Part shown: positions 12,869-23,300 of the stretch, one piece after another
Position numbering within the stretch: the stretch's first letter is position 1
How the letters are laid out: each line of letters begins with the position of its first letter
Source of the DNA: Phoebastria nigripes
Lineage: Eukaryota > Chordata > Aves > Procellariiformes > Diomedeidae
Reading direction: 5' to 3'
Length of the DNA stretch: 64,000 nt
Assembly: GCA_035582835.1 (NCBI GenBank)
Contig: JAYKAV010002789.1
Span: forward strand, 730,016 to 794,015
Notes under the pieces: generated by a model
Seen by the model: the letters and a program-made list of their open reading frames with translations, nothing else
Databases searched by the model: none
Told to the model about the DNA's origin: nothing
Translations under genes and position numbers: made by a program

Positions 12869-13039
12869 AAATCAATGTTTGTGAAAGCTGCTGAACCGAA
12901 GGAAACCAGAAAGTGGTCTTCTGATACTGCAGCTTCTGTTGCACCTTTGGAAACCTTTGCTACGTTTCCCACTGGCACTTGCTTTCTCTTGCAGGACTTC
13001 AGTCAAACATCCGTTGGNGGGCCTGTGACAGTCGTGCTC

Positions 13040-13195
13040 TGGGTTGTGGCCACTCAGGTCTTGAAGACCTCCAGGCTCAGCGATCCCACAACCTCTCTGG
13101 GCAACCCACTCCAGTGCTTCCTGATCCTCACAAGGATTTTGGTTGTGATTCCTTATGTGCAGCCTGAACCTCTCTAGTTTCAGGAGATGCCACCN
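13040..13195 (-). mobile_element. Diverged CR1 LINE fragment G
   Basis: The stretch around cacaacctctctgggcaacc, with ccagtgcttcctgatcctca and cagcctgaacctct after it, matches the reverse complement of the CR1 region at the ORF2/3'-UTR junction. The same region is seen in fragment C as the stretch around ccctgggcagcctgttccaa. It is highly diverged and truncated on both sides; edges are approximate. Confidence 0.75.
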
Positions 13196-13199
13196 TCTC

Positions 13200-13860
13200 T
13201 CACCCTCCCACCAGGCAGTGCTGGGAAGAGCCTCTCCCCATCCCCTTGGTGTTTCCCCATAGGCACCGGGGTGTGCTGTGAGGTGCCCCGACGCCTCCTC
13301 TGCTCCATGCTGAACCAGCCCTGGCCCCACAGGCCCTCCTTGCCTCCCCTCAGCCCCTCTGNTTTGTCAACCTGTCTCCGGGACCCCAAAGAGGATGGAG
13401 TGCCCGGATGAGGCCTGATGGGTGCTGAGCAGAGGGGATCACCCTTGCACCCTCAGGCTCGGGGAGAAAAATAGGAGAAAACCCGCCAGAGCGAGCCAAG
13501 TGCTGCCTGTGACCCCCCCGGGGGAGGAAGCAGGGGAGCCCAGAGGGCTGGCCAGCAGTGCTGGGGCGTAGGGAGAGCCTGTGGGACTCTGTCCAGCAGC
13601 CTCCCCGGGAGGCACGAGATGTTACCGGGTGAACCCTCTTGCCGCATGTGCCTGGAGATGTCTACCACGGCCAGAGCGACCTGACGGGGCCCTGGGAAGA
13701 CACGGCCGAGGCCTCGGTGACTGGCGTGAAACACCAATGCTGAGCACAAGACAAGAGATGGGAGGGTGGAGTGGGCAGTGGTGCTGCGGTAACCCCAGAC
13801 GCGTGTGCTGGGGCCGCAGCGCTGCCGGGGCAAGCGCCCGTGGGCGAGGATGGCCCGTTG
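13200..13860. other. GC-rich 5' flank of the TOPORS-like gene
   Basis: The sequence turns abruptly GC-rich here compared with the AT-rich flanks. Overlapping ORFs on both strands are expected from base composition and show no recognised domain. It probably belongs to the same inserted or duplicated block as the gene downstream. Confidence 0.5.
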
Positions 13861-14030
13861 CGACGTCCCCGAGCGATGGACAGTGACGTCACCAAGCGAT
13901 GGGTTCTGATGTCACCGAGTCCCCGAGTGGCTGGTTCCATTGCCACCGAGGGATGGACTGAGACGTCTCCAAGCGACGGACTGTGATGTCACCCAGCCAT
14001 GGATTGTGATGTCCCCGAGCAATGGATTGT
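13861..14030 (+). repeat. 23-bp tandem repeat with CRE-like sites
   Basis: About seven degenerate units approximate GACGTCACCRAGCGATGG plus a five-base spacer. Units at 13862, 13885, 13954, 13984 and 14008 keep the 23-bp phase; the middle (about 13908-13950) is irregular. One unit makes the perfect palindrome TGACGTCA (13884-13891), the full cAMP-response element, and two give TGATGTCA. The array ends about 20 bp before a TATA-like box, so it probably acts as the proximal promoter of the RING gene. The repeat is directly visible; CREB/CREM/ATF binding is inference. Confidence 0.85.
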
Positions 14031-14050
14031 GACCAGGNGTCCCTTGCTGC

Positions 14051-14060
14051 TTATATTCGG
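14051..14060 (+). promoter_or_regulatory. TATA-like box of the TOPORS-like gene
   Basis: TTATATTCGG is the only TATA-like element in an otherwise GC-rich stretch. It lies just behind the CRE-like repeats and about 220 bp ahead of the first splice donor. Transcription would then start around 14080. This is inferred from position. Confidence 0.5.
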
Positions 14061-14079
14061 GCGCNGAGTCTCATCCAGC

Positions 14080-14276
14080 TGGCTCGTGCCCGCACTCCAG
14101 CTGAGCAGTTTGCGAGGTTCGGAGTGTTGAGCGAGGCCTTTGGTGCTGGTGTCGTGCTTGGGGAGTTGTNCGTTGCAGCTCTCACCACCTGACCCCAGAG
14201 CCATTGGAGGATTTTCCCTGGCCCTGCCAGGTTCAGGCAGCCGGGCAACCCAGGAGGTGTGCTCGCAGCAGCAGAG
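14080..14276 (+). other. Putative non-coding exon 1 of the TOPORS-like gene
   Basis: The exon ends in a consensus donor (CAGAG|GTGAGC, exon end 14276). It contains no ATG, so the first AUG of the spliced RNA is the one at 14484. The 5' end is inferred from the TATA-like box. The donor and the matching acceptor at 14398 are directly visible. Confidence 0.55.
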
Positions 14277-14398
14277 GTGAGCTGGGAGGGGACACCTCCC
14301 CCTGGGGAGCTGGGAGGGTTTCCTTCTTGAGGGACCTGGGCATTTCTTCCACCCCTCCCTGGGCCAGCCAATGACCGCGGCCTCTCTTCCTTTTCCAG
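14277..14398 (+). other. Putative 122-bp intron in the 5' UTR of the TOPORS-like gene
   Basis: It starts GTGAGC and ends in a pyrimidine-rich tract cctctcttccttttccAG. The short length and GT-AG borders fit a normal vertebrate mini-intron. An intron in the 5' UTR argues that this copy is not a simple processed retrocopy. Confidence 0.55.
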
Positions 14399-14483
14399 TG
14401 TGACACCCGCTGCTGCAGCGCCCGTGAGAGGGAGCGGCTCGACATCCCCAGCTCCCCCCAGCCCACCGCAGCGAGAGGAGAGC

Positions 14484-15488
14484 ATGGCCATGGAGCTGGA
14501 GAACCACTGTCCCATCTGCCTGGACAGCTGGGAGGAGGCCAGCTACGTGATGCCATGCCTCCACCAGTTCTGTTACCCGTGCATCCTGCGGTGGGCTGAG
14601 AGCAAGCCCGAGTGCCCCCTCTGCAAGAGGAGAATCCTCTCCATCGTGCACTCGGTACGGGCGGACGACGACTTTGAGGAGCATGTCGTCACACCATCTG
14701 CGGCGTCATCAGTCGTTGGCCGCCAGGCAGGAGGAGCTCCTGGCCATCCAGCTGCCTACAGCCCTGCAGCAACAGAACGACAGCCTGTGGGGATGGTGCC
14801 CAGGGCTCCTCTGGGCGGCCTCCAGCCCAACACCTGGGCATCCCTCTTCCGGGTCCACCCAGCTCTCCTCCAGTCCCTTCTGCCCTGGGTGCGTCAGGAG
14901 CTGGGACTGATCTTTGGGAACCGGCNTTCGCAGGCAGCCGTAGTGGAGGGCCTCGTCATGCCCCTCCTGGTCCTCTTTGGGCTGGATGAAGACCTCCTGG
15001 TCCAGCTGCTGGGGGCCACCCTCCAAAACCACACAGCGACATTTGTGCAGCAGCTTATTGATGTCGCCGTGCAACGGTGCAGCAGGGAGGCCCGCCGTCT
15101 GCTGGGCCTGGAGGACGGCCATGCCGTTGGTGAGCGGGAGGGCAGCCCCGTGGCTGCCTCCAGCCCTGCTGCCTCCCGAGGAGGGTCTCCCACACCGGGC
15201 CCAGCCCTGTCCAACAGCCCTGAAGGAACAAACCAGGATGACCTCCCCAGCACCTCAGCAGCTGCCCTTCATGGGGGNCCCGGCAGCCCTCCCTCTGCCC
15301 CCGTTCCTGTCCCCGGGGAGCAAGAAGAGCCCCAGGAGGAGCCTGAGGAGGCTGCAGCACGTCCATCTACTTCCAGCCAGGGCAGGGAACGCTCCCCTGG
15401 GGGGCCACAGCGACCCCCGAAGAGGAGGGCCGGCAGCCCCGAGGCCTCTTCCTCAGCCAAGAAGAGGCCACCCCGCCAGCAGCACTAG
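14484..15488 (+). CDS. TOPORS-like RING-finger E3 ubiquitin ligase (334 aa)
   Basis: One uninterrupted exon encodes a likely nuclear E3 ligase. The N-terminus is a perfect C3HC4 RING: C9, C12, C25, H27, C30, C33, C44 and C47, with motifs CPICLDSW and CPLCKRR. HSVRADDDFEE follows, as in TOPORS, the RING ubiquitin/SUMO ligase that binds topoisomerase I and p53. A helical segment at about residues 118-212 (FRVHPALLQSLLPWVRQELG and onward) also resembles TOPORS. The tail is Ser/Pro/Glu-rich with basic clusters (PPKRR, AKKRPPR) that may be nuclear signals. Full TOPORS is about 1,000 residues; the long Arg/Ser-rich region is absent. The start chosen is the first AUG after the predicted splice, with A at -3 and G at +4. 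Ns make residues 148 and 265 uncertain. Codons are GC-rich, unlike the flanks. I recall multi-copy TOPORS-like predictions in birds, unverified here. The RING and TOPORS relation are clear; activity is inferred. Confidence 0.85.
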   Translation: MAMELENHCPICLDSWEEASYVMPCLHQFCYPCILRWAESKPECPLCKRRILSIVHSVRADDDFEEHVVTPSAASSVVGRQAGGAPGHPAAYSPAATERQPVGMVPRAPLGGLQPNTWASLFRVHPALLQSLLPWVRQELGLIFGNRXSQAAVVEGLVMPLLVLFGLDEDLLVQLLGATLQNHTATFVQQLIDVAVQRCSREARRLLGLEDGHAVGEREGSPVAASSPAASRGGSPTPGPALSNSPEGTNQDDLPSTSAAALHGXPGSPPSAPVPVPGEQEEPQEEPEEAAARPSTSSQGRERSPGGPQRPPKRRAGSPEASSSAKKRPPRQQH

Positions 15489-15591
15489 AAGAACACCCCA
15501 GGTGCTGCCGAAACCAGGGCTGGGCCAGCAGCTGGGGCATGTGCCCGCCCTCAAGGGCTCCCGGCCCTCTAATTATCAGGCACTAAAAGAA

Positions 15592-15597
15592 AATAAA
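15592..15597 (+). terminator. Poly(A) signal of the TOPORS-like gene
   Basis: AATAAA lies 104 bp after the TAG stop. It is the first canonical hexamer downstream, and a GT-containing stretch (ggtctcggtgttac) follows it. Confidence 0.7.
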
Positions 15598-15719
15598 GGC
15601 CTGAAAACTGCAGAAAAGGTCTCGGTGTTACTAACAGTGCAGGTGGCGTTGCTATCCCCACCCATGCTGCTTTCTCCCCCTTCTCTGGAGGCTATGCCCA
15701 CCATTTCCTCTCGTTGTCC

Positions 15720-16112
15720 TTAGCAGAGCGCCATGGGGCTTCTCCCTCCGGTCTTGCACAGCCTCACTGCCCTGCTTTGACTGTCATGGGGCTGGACCTG
15801 AGGGCATCTCTCCCCAGAGCACAGCACTGTGGGTCTTGGCCCTCTGCTCTTGCAGGGCCCCTTTCCTTTGAGCAAGGTGCCATGGCACCTGGCCCTGTGC
15901 TCTTGCAGGGGCCCTTTCCCCTGATTCAAGCACCATGGGGCCTGCCCCGATGGACCTGAAGGGCNTCTTTGCCCTTATCTGAGTGCCATTGAGTCACATT
16001 GTCTGGTCTTGCTGGGCCCTCTTTCCCCTCATTCAAGTGCTACAGGGACACAAGCCAAGAAAGATGGACATGCTGCTTCCCTTGAGCACAGGCTTTCTTC
16101 CTGCTCTTGCAG
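15720..16112 (+). repeat. Degenerate ~53-bp minisatellite downstream of the TOPORS-like gene
   Basis: About seven or eight diverged units recur with anchors ccatggggc and ctcttgcaggggccctttcc. CCATGGGG-like anchors fall at 15731, 15784, about 15826 (a shorter unit), 15880, 15933, 15986 and 16040, so most spacings are 53-54 bp. Short ORFs across it are by-products of the repeat and are not called as genes. Confidence 0.8.
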
Positions 16113-16434
16113 ATCCAGCCTTGGTGCTGGCATTTCTTCTCCTCCGCTTGGAAAGGACCTCTCTTTGGCAGATGGGCACCGTCAGTTCCCCAGTGCCCTC
16201 ACACCACCCCCACCACCCCTCCCCGTCGCGTGCTCTCTGCAGGACTTCCCCCAGCACAGTTCCTCTCTGCTGCGAGTCAACCCTGCAGAAATGGCAGCGC
16301 ATCTTCCCTGTGCTCCCCAGGGCCCCTCACCCTCCTGTCNCACACCACTCCGTGACCCCTTCTGCAGCCAAGCCGGTCACGCAAGATGAGGGCAGGGACA
16401 GAAGGTGGCTGCTGGGTTTGGCACCAACAGCTGC
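16113..16434. other. GC-rich tail of the block, no gene recognised
   Basis: The C/T-rich sequence has overlapping ORFs on both strands but no recognisable domain. It joins the minisatellite to the CR1 scrap on the right. Confidence 0.45.
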
Positions 16435-16628
16435 TGCCNGGCACCAAAGGAAGACCCAGGGCCCAATGGCACCAAAGGCCAAAGCTCAGCTGGAGTTGAA
16501 ACTGGCCAGTGTTGTGTCAGACCACAAGGAAGGACTTTTTAAAGTGTGTTAATAGCAAGAGGAGGAAAACATTGGCCTAATACTTGATGAAGATGAACTG
16601 AAACTATTCTATTCTCTTCTATTTTTTT
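16435..16628 (+). mobile_element. Degraded CR1-type fragment H
   Basis: Plus-strand translation gives PKAKAQLELKLASVVSDHKE and, after a frameshift, ENIGLILDEDE. These match the linker ahead of the CR1 RT domain; compare AKAQLELNL at the right-hand end of fragment B2. The piece then jumps to actattctattctcttctat, resembling CR1 3'-terminal repeats, so the RT region between is deleted. Old and highly diverged. Confidence 0.65.
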
Positions 16629-19600
16629 TACTACCTATTGATTGAAGAGAGGAATGGACAATTAATCTTTTAACAGTGTTATGCTGTGTTTTAAACACAT
16701 TATTTATTAAATGTCCAAATAAAAGAAACCATGCAAGGTAATGAAAGGCATATTGTGATATATAACAGACACAAAAACATGAAGCTATACAGTAAGTCAA
16801 AATACCAGAGAAATAAAAAGGAAATCTGGAAGAGAACCTAACTGAAGGCCATTGGGAACAGCAATCCATCACAACATGAGTTCTTTTTAGTCCAAAATTG
16901 TGGAAGCATGTCCACACTTTATTTAAGAGATATGCAAAAAAAGATAGGAAGACTTGTGCAGGATGCCTATGCAGCAAATTCAACCATTGAGTCATAACTG
17001 CCCTTGATATTTAAAGACCTCCTATGTGCCAGAATGAAAAATAGGGTGGAGTTGCACTACTTTCAGATATCAGAACACATTTTTAAATTGCAGACTTTAC
17101 AGCAATCCATCTTATTCCTAAGCACAGCGATANTGATGCATGTTCTAAGGTAATAATTCTTTCTGCATCTGTAATATTTTTCTTCTCAAATCGCTACGAT
17201 CATTAAAGAAGATTCATCACATAACTAATGTATTAAAACCAAAGGTAATGTTGTGCTGAACTATCCACAATGGTGTACTAGAAATCTGCTAAAACAAAAC
17301 TGGTCAATTACAAAGCACTGTAAATAGTAAATTCTCTTTGCAGAAGTTTGTAGTGTAAGGAACCCTCTTTTTTTTTGTCCCGGATTATGAATAACCTGGT
17401 TTAAGGCTGACACCAGCCCACACCAGATACCCCTAAACACAGAACAAATAAATAGATGTGACAATGCAAGACCAAAAGCTCTTGAAAAATATTTTTCTTT
17501 TGCAAACAGCACACAATCAAATGAATGCCAATCTGAACAGTTAGCTTGGCAGGGCCAATTAGTGGTTTGGTTAATAATTGAACTGAGTTAGGCAACATGA
17601 CAATCATGTTGAAATCAGGAAAGAAACATGGCCAGAGCACCGCTTGGCTTCAGCAGCAATTCTATTTGAATAAACTGAATTGAATGACCAGTTTGGGAAC
17701 TGTGTGCCTGTCTCCTCTAGGTTCCTTTGGAAATCCTAGACACAGATCCCAAAGTGGGCTAGACTCATTTTTGGAGTGAGAGGAATAAAACTAATCTGGG
17801 ATCTGAGATGTCAAGAACATGCTTATCTCTTTACTTACTGCTGCTTTTCAACCAGCCTCTGCTGAAATTGCCCTCTCCCTAAATGTCTTCCTTCCACCCC
17901 TTCTCAGAAATTACAAGCCAGGTGGGAGCCAGTTCAGTGATTCCTTAGTGTGAGGCTTGACAGGTCTAGCATATACCAATGCCAAACACCAAAGTCTGAT
18001 GCTGGATTTTCTGATTCTGACACAAAAATGAGCAGCCAGTGTCAGCTGTCAGCATTACATCTCTGTTCAACAGAAGGGATTAAGATAGTGGTTGAAAATG
18101 AGNCTCTAGGATCCAGAGCTGACTAATCCTCATGTTAGTTTAGTCTGCTAGTTAGTTAGATATGTCACGTCAGCAGGGTAAGACTGCTCTCCTGGAGGGC
18201 CTTCCCACTACATGCTGTTGTACTTCACAAAGCACAGATGAAGAGGGAAAGCTGACTTGAGTCTATACCCCAGAAGATTTGTCTCCCACTCTCAGCCTAG
18301 GAAGAGCTACAAAAGCACAACCAAAATCCTGATGAAAATACAGCAACTGAAAGAACATGAGCCTACAGCTTTCATTCTCCAGCAGTGAACAGTTGCTATT
18401 TTTTATTTAGAACACTTTTCTGGAGAAAGGAAAATGAACACACCTGACAACTAAATCACTGCACAATAGTCAAGAGCATCAAGAGCAAAGAAGAAGGGCA
18501 CACTACACATTTCTTTACGCAGGGGCCCCCTCTTGTGGCCAAGTATCTGTCACAACGGAAGGGACAAAAAGCTCACAGTTTCAGACAAGAATGTGGAAAT
18601 TCATTTCCGCAGGGAAAGAGTTCTCCCTGGGACTGTCAGCTTGATAACTTCTTTAAATTAATCTCTTTCCTGTGTTTATTGAATCCCATTGTGTTAATTT
18701 GAGCCTATTTTGAATTTAATTTGGATTTATTCAATACTCCAAAATATTCTTGTTTGATCCCAGCTTCATATCACCAACTAATTTGCTTAGCATATATACC
18801 ATGTAATGCTTCAAGCTGTTAATGAAAATACTATTGTGTTTAGAACGGATGTCTGCAGTCTCCCACTTTTTTTCCCAATATTGCACTCAATCATGACTAT
18901 ACTTGCTGCCTGCATTAAATTTTAAAAGGTAAAAATTAAAAAAGCAACATATCACATCTTTAATAAAAATATATTTTATCTACATTGCTGCTGCTTGTTA
19001 CAGGGAAGTGGGAAGTCTCACTAAAACTGAAATACATACTGACAAAAACACAATCTAGGTCTATTGCTTTCTTTTATTACATTAAACTTACTGCAATTTC
19101 AAAGGAAAGAAATTAAATTAAAGACCACTTACTCCGTTTGAAGCCATTAGAAGCATCATGAGCAAAAGAACCGCATGACTGGCCCTTTGCTTAGGGGAAA
19201 TTTCTGCCTTTCTACCTATGCTGCCTACAATTTCTCAGCGTATTTTCCCCACACCTTTCTCCTATGATCCCTATCTGCTTTCATTATTGTGAACCTTTGT
19301 GCTTTAATGATACACTCTTAATAATTTTTTTTTCCATTATATCTAGAGGTAGTCCTTTGTCAGCCTGAGTGGGTGGCCAAAATCCAGGTCCTGCACATGC
19401 TTTCGGGATGGAGGAGAAGATAATGAAGCAGCTGCCTGCTTTTTGATACCCAACGGAGGGCACGGAGTAAGAGAAGCAGGGGAGCTGAGTGCGGCACAGG
19501 GTCGAAGCTGCAAGCCAGAAACCCTCCCCGGCAGACAAAAAGGAGTGCCCAGCTCTACCTGAGCTCTCAGCTCCTGGAAAACCGGGCAGCACCCGCTGTG
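16629..19600. other. AT-rich intergenic sequence without recognised genes
   Basis: No supported exon or known repeat was found. ORFs are short and on the minus strand, consistent with chance. Confidence 0.55.
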
Positions 19601-20315
19601 GAGGCTCCTCCGGCCCGAGGAGGACACCCGCAGGAGCCAGGGCAACCGCCTCCCACCGGCGAGACCTCTGAAGGAGGCACACCTGGAGAGAGAGAGGCTT
19701 CGGGGGGAGCTGGGAGCCCTCAAGAAGGGGCTCCGGGCGCCCGCGGGGCTTCGCCGCGGCTCCCGGGGGGACGCCCCGCGCGGAGGGAGGGGCGGGCGGG
19801 CGGCGCGGCCGGGCGCCCAGCAGGGGGCGCCGAAGCGGGGAGCCCCTCGTTGCCGGGAGGGGCCCCGCCCGCCCCTCGGAGTCCGCCGGGAGCCCACGCC
19901 GCGTCCCCGCGGGGGCGGGGGGAGGCGGCAGGCAGCCGCGGCGAGGTGGGTGTCCGCAGCCCCGGCCCTCGCCGCAAGCCTAGCCCGGCGCGCGGGGCCC
20001 CATGAGCGCCCCCGGCCCGCCCGGCTTAACGCCGGCTGGTGCCGAGCGCCGGGCTGGGCCGCGCCGGGCCGCGAGGCCTGGGCAGCGAGGCCTGGGCAGC
20101 GGCTGCAGGGGCCACCCCGGCGGTGGCGGTGCAAGCGCGGCGGGCNCGGGCCTTGCGGCGGGCCGGGGACGCAGTCCGCCGCCGGCAGCGGGCCTGAGGA
20201 GGCCGCCTGAAGGCGGGCGGGAGGGAGGCAGGGTGGCGGGCGCTGGGGCGAGCAGGGCGCGGCGCCGCTGGCTGAGGCCCGGGTGGCCGGCGCTGGCGAG
20301 TCTCTTGCGCTCTTT
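19600..20315 (+). promoter_or_regulatory. C5orf63: CpG island 1, probable promoter of the glutaredoxin-like gene
   Basis: About 0.7 kb of very GC- and CpG-rich sequence lies between AT-rich flanks and ends at a T-tract near 20311. It is the only CpG island upstream of the three coding exons on the plus strand. The first coding exon begins with a splice acceptor and only four bases before its ATG, which requires an upstream non-coding exon. I could not choose that exon's donor with confidence (one candidate is near 19945). Long ORFs inside the island on both strands are composition artefacts. Confidence 0.6.
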
Positions 20316-23300
20316 TTTTTTTTAATGGACTTTGACTCTTCCTATCTGTAGAGGGCATTACTGATTGAGAAAATACCATGAAAAGAAGTCAGGCTTTCTC
20401 GTTACAGGAGATAATGGGAGGACCTCTGGGTACACTCTTTACCCGATTTGGCTCGCCCCTGGCCCTTGGCAGGGAGTGGATCATTTAGCTGAAGAGTTTT
20501 CAAATGGAGATGTTTAAAACAGGGTTTTAAACTCTATTATAATTTTACTTTATGATAATGGTCCATTGTATATGCAAGTTCTTCAGTCTTCAGAAATAGT
20601 CTCGTGGACATTACAGCAACCTATTGAATGTTTTTTAAATTGTTTGAAATTTGGAGTATGGGCCTAGGACCAGAGTCTAGAATGGATACTCTGGAGGGAT
20701 CACTGAACAAAATTTATTGCACGTTAGGATGAAATTATACTTTTAATCTTTTCTGGGATGGAATGCAGTGGGTTTGTGGCGTTTACCCCAGATTACTGTA
20801 GTTTGGAGGAGAAAATGTATAGAAACATGCATTGATTGATATATAACATCACCTCACAGAAACAAGTGGTATTACTGATAATGTTTTTGAATTTTGAGTT
20901 GATGTAAAAACCTGATTCTTCCATAAAGACCTTTAGAGTTACGTGCGTTTGCAAAAAGACGTTCAAGATTTTCCTGTATTTTGCATGCTTCCCCTGAAAG
21001 GCTGGTGGGCTAAAAGTCTTGTGGGGATCTCAGCAACTACAGGATTTGGTGTCCCTACTTGCGCATGCTCCTTGGGTCTCTTGCTGTGGCACTGTATTTT
21101 CTTGTTCAGCATTTCCCTGGTAAGTAATGACAACAGCAGACTGCCAGCAAGTTTGCTTTCTGTGATGACCATAGCTGGTTTTGAATGAGGGACAACAGAA
21201 GAAGGCTGTTTCGAACAGCCACTGACTTGGGCTATCAGCATGTATTCTTACATTTGCATCTGCTTGCTTTCCCCATTCTCTTTCATTTGATACTCCTTTG
21301 TCATGCTAGAATGAGGATTAAATGGAGGGTAGGAGACAGTTTAATAGACACAAAGTTTCTTTAAGACAAACAGCTAGAAAACATGTTCCTGATGTGTTAC
21401 TGTTACCTTGCAGAAAGAGGTGTAATTTGTCCAGGCAATCCCCATCTTCTGTCAAACCCAGGTTAGGGTTCCAAAATCAAATACTACATGAATGTAAAGT
21501 GTATACAGGCAAATGCCTGCAGGTTCCTAGTAATTTCATCCCTGTATGTATGTATACAAATCCATGGAAAACAGGACATAATCCTGTCCAAATATGTTGA
21601 TAATTGTGTATATAAAACATTCAGAACCACAGAGCAAGAGTGTATTGGTGAATTGAAGCTGAGATTATTTAGGAGTATGTAGCATCATTAAAAGGTACAT
21701 AGTAGGAGAAAAAATCAGCCATGCTTGTCTTTCCTTGATTGATGCTAAGATAAGGTTTATATAGATAATTATCTCTTCTAAATAATGGCTAGTTTTAGTG
21801 TCACATTTTATTTTTCCAGCACATGAGGATTTATTAGGTGATGGAAATTCTATTAACAGGAAATGAGTCCAATCTGGCTTTGCGAAATAGAGCATGGGCC
21901 AAGTCCAGACTTACAGGCATCATTTGTTAAATCATTCTGTAGCATTGTAGTATAGGGGAGGGTAAGGTCTGAAGTCTGTAAGCGTCCTTCTTTACATTTA
22001 CGTATTAGTTTTGTTTCTCAAACAAATCTTTATAATTACTTGGGGGTAGGCTAAAGAGAGCTCCAGAATAATCACGTTGAAAGATTTGGTGTGTGCTTTT
22101 AGAGTTTTTGTTTCTTCATAACAGACGACAGATATGATGCAGATGTGAGCGGGATGTGAACGCCGTGGGGCATCTGTGCGGCACTTTCCTTTCTTTTTGT
22201 CAGCGATGAAACTGGCATGGAAGTGACCTCCGAGGTTGGAGCTCTGCATTCCAGAAATGTTGCTCAGCTTAGCGCAGGGCAGTGTTGGCAACCTGCCTGT
22301 TCACACGATGGTAGTGTGCATGCACTAAACACCCGTGTGGCTCTGGGATGCTGTTCAGACAAATTGAGCTGCTGCAGTAGATTTGCCTGATGAGTGATTG
22401 GATATTTGCTTTCATGAGCTCCTGATCAATTGCAACTATACTTAACCCTTCACAATATTAGAACCCTTCAGTGTTTGTGCAAAATGACTGCTATTTGGTT
22501 TTATCCACAATGTTTCTACTTAATTCAATAAAACAAGATTGGTAAATTCTACTGATTTAAAAGCAAATTTCTATGGGAGCAGAGCCTTAGTTGCAATCCT
22601 GGGAAGCAGAAGTTGCACCATGCTTTAGCCCAGGTTAAATGCTGACTGCTGTCCTTCCTAACAATGCTGTCTGGCAACTGCGGACTTCAGAAGCATAGGA
22701 AAGTCAAGCTGTACCATCTGTAATGTGGGAACGTGATGCCATCTTACAGTATCTCACCCTCCCTCAGGGCTAGATGCCTCAGACTGCTTTATGCTGATGG
22801 AAGAGCAGAGCATGACTGGGGCCTGGACGGAGACTGGTGTCACTTTCTAAATTGGGATTAGTCCTTCGAGTCTTTTTGTAACTGGCATTACAGTATGGCC
22901 TTAGTGTCATTCTACAGAGGTGAATAAATTGACATCCAGGACTCTGTTTTCCTTAGGTTATTTATAAAAGCATTCAGCCAGTCTTATGCTAACTCTGGAA
23001 ACAGCAGACTCTTGCTTCAGTAGTTGTACTGGTCAATGAAGATTTCCTCCTGAATTCCAAAGATAGCGTTGCTTATAATTATTTAAAATTGGTAAGGAAG
23101 TAAGGCACTGTGCTAACTTATTTCTTTTTGTGAGATCTTGAAGCTTAGGTACTGATATTGTCTTACTCATTCCTCTTCAGTTGATGTTTTTGTAGGAGTT
23201 GTCCACTGGACTCAAATTTACCAGAGGGTGGAGGGATCAAAAAAAGGGGGTATAAAGGAGTGAACTGGGACCATTTTATACACATATGTGTATACATGGG

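Noticed and set aside
14400..14483. A start upstream of 14484 for the RING protein
   Set aside because: The frame is open back to the splice acceptor, but its only start-like codon is GTG and neither this segment nor exon 1 contains an ATG.
13453..15723. Other-frame ORFs around and over the TOPORS-like gene (for example 14977-15723 plus, 13989-14684 minus)
   Set aside because: They are shadows of the RING-gene frame or GC-rich flank and show no known motif.
15983..16552. 189-codon plus-strand ORF after the minisatellite
   Set aside because: It begins in the repeat array, and its end is only the CR1 linker peptide read-through. It is not a gene.
19343..20325. 263-codon minus-strand ORF and several plus-strand ORFs in CpG island 1
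   Set aside because: Same composition effect; low-complexity Arg/Pro/Ala sequence with no domain or splice support.
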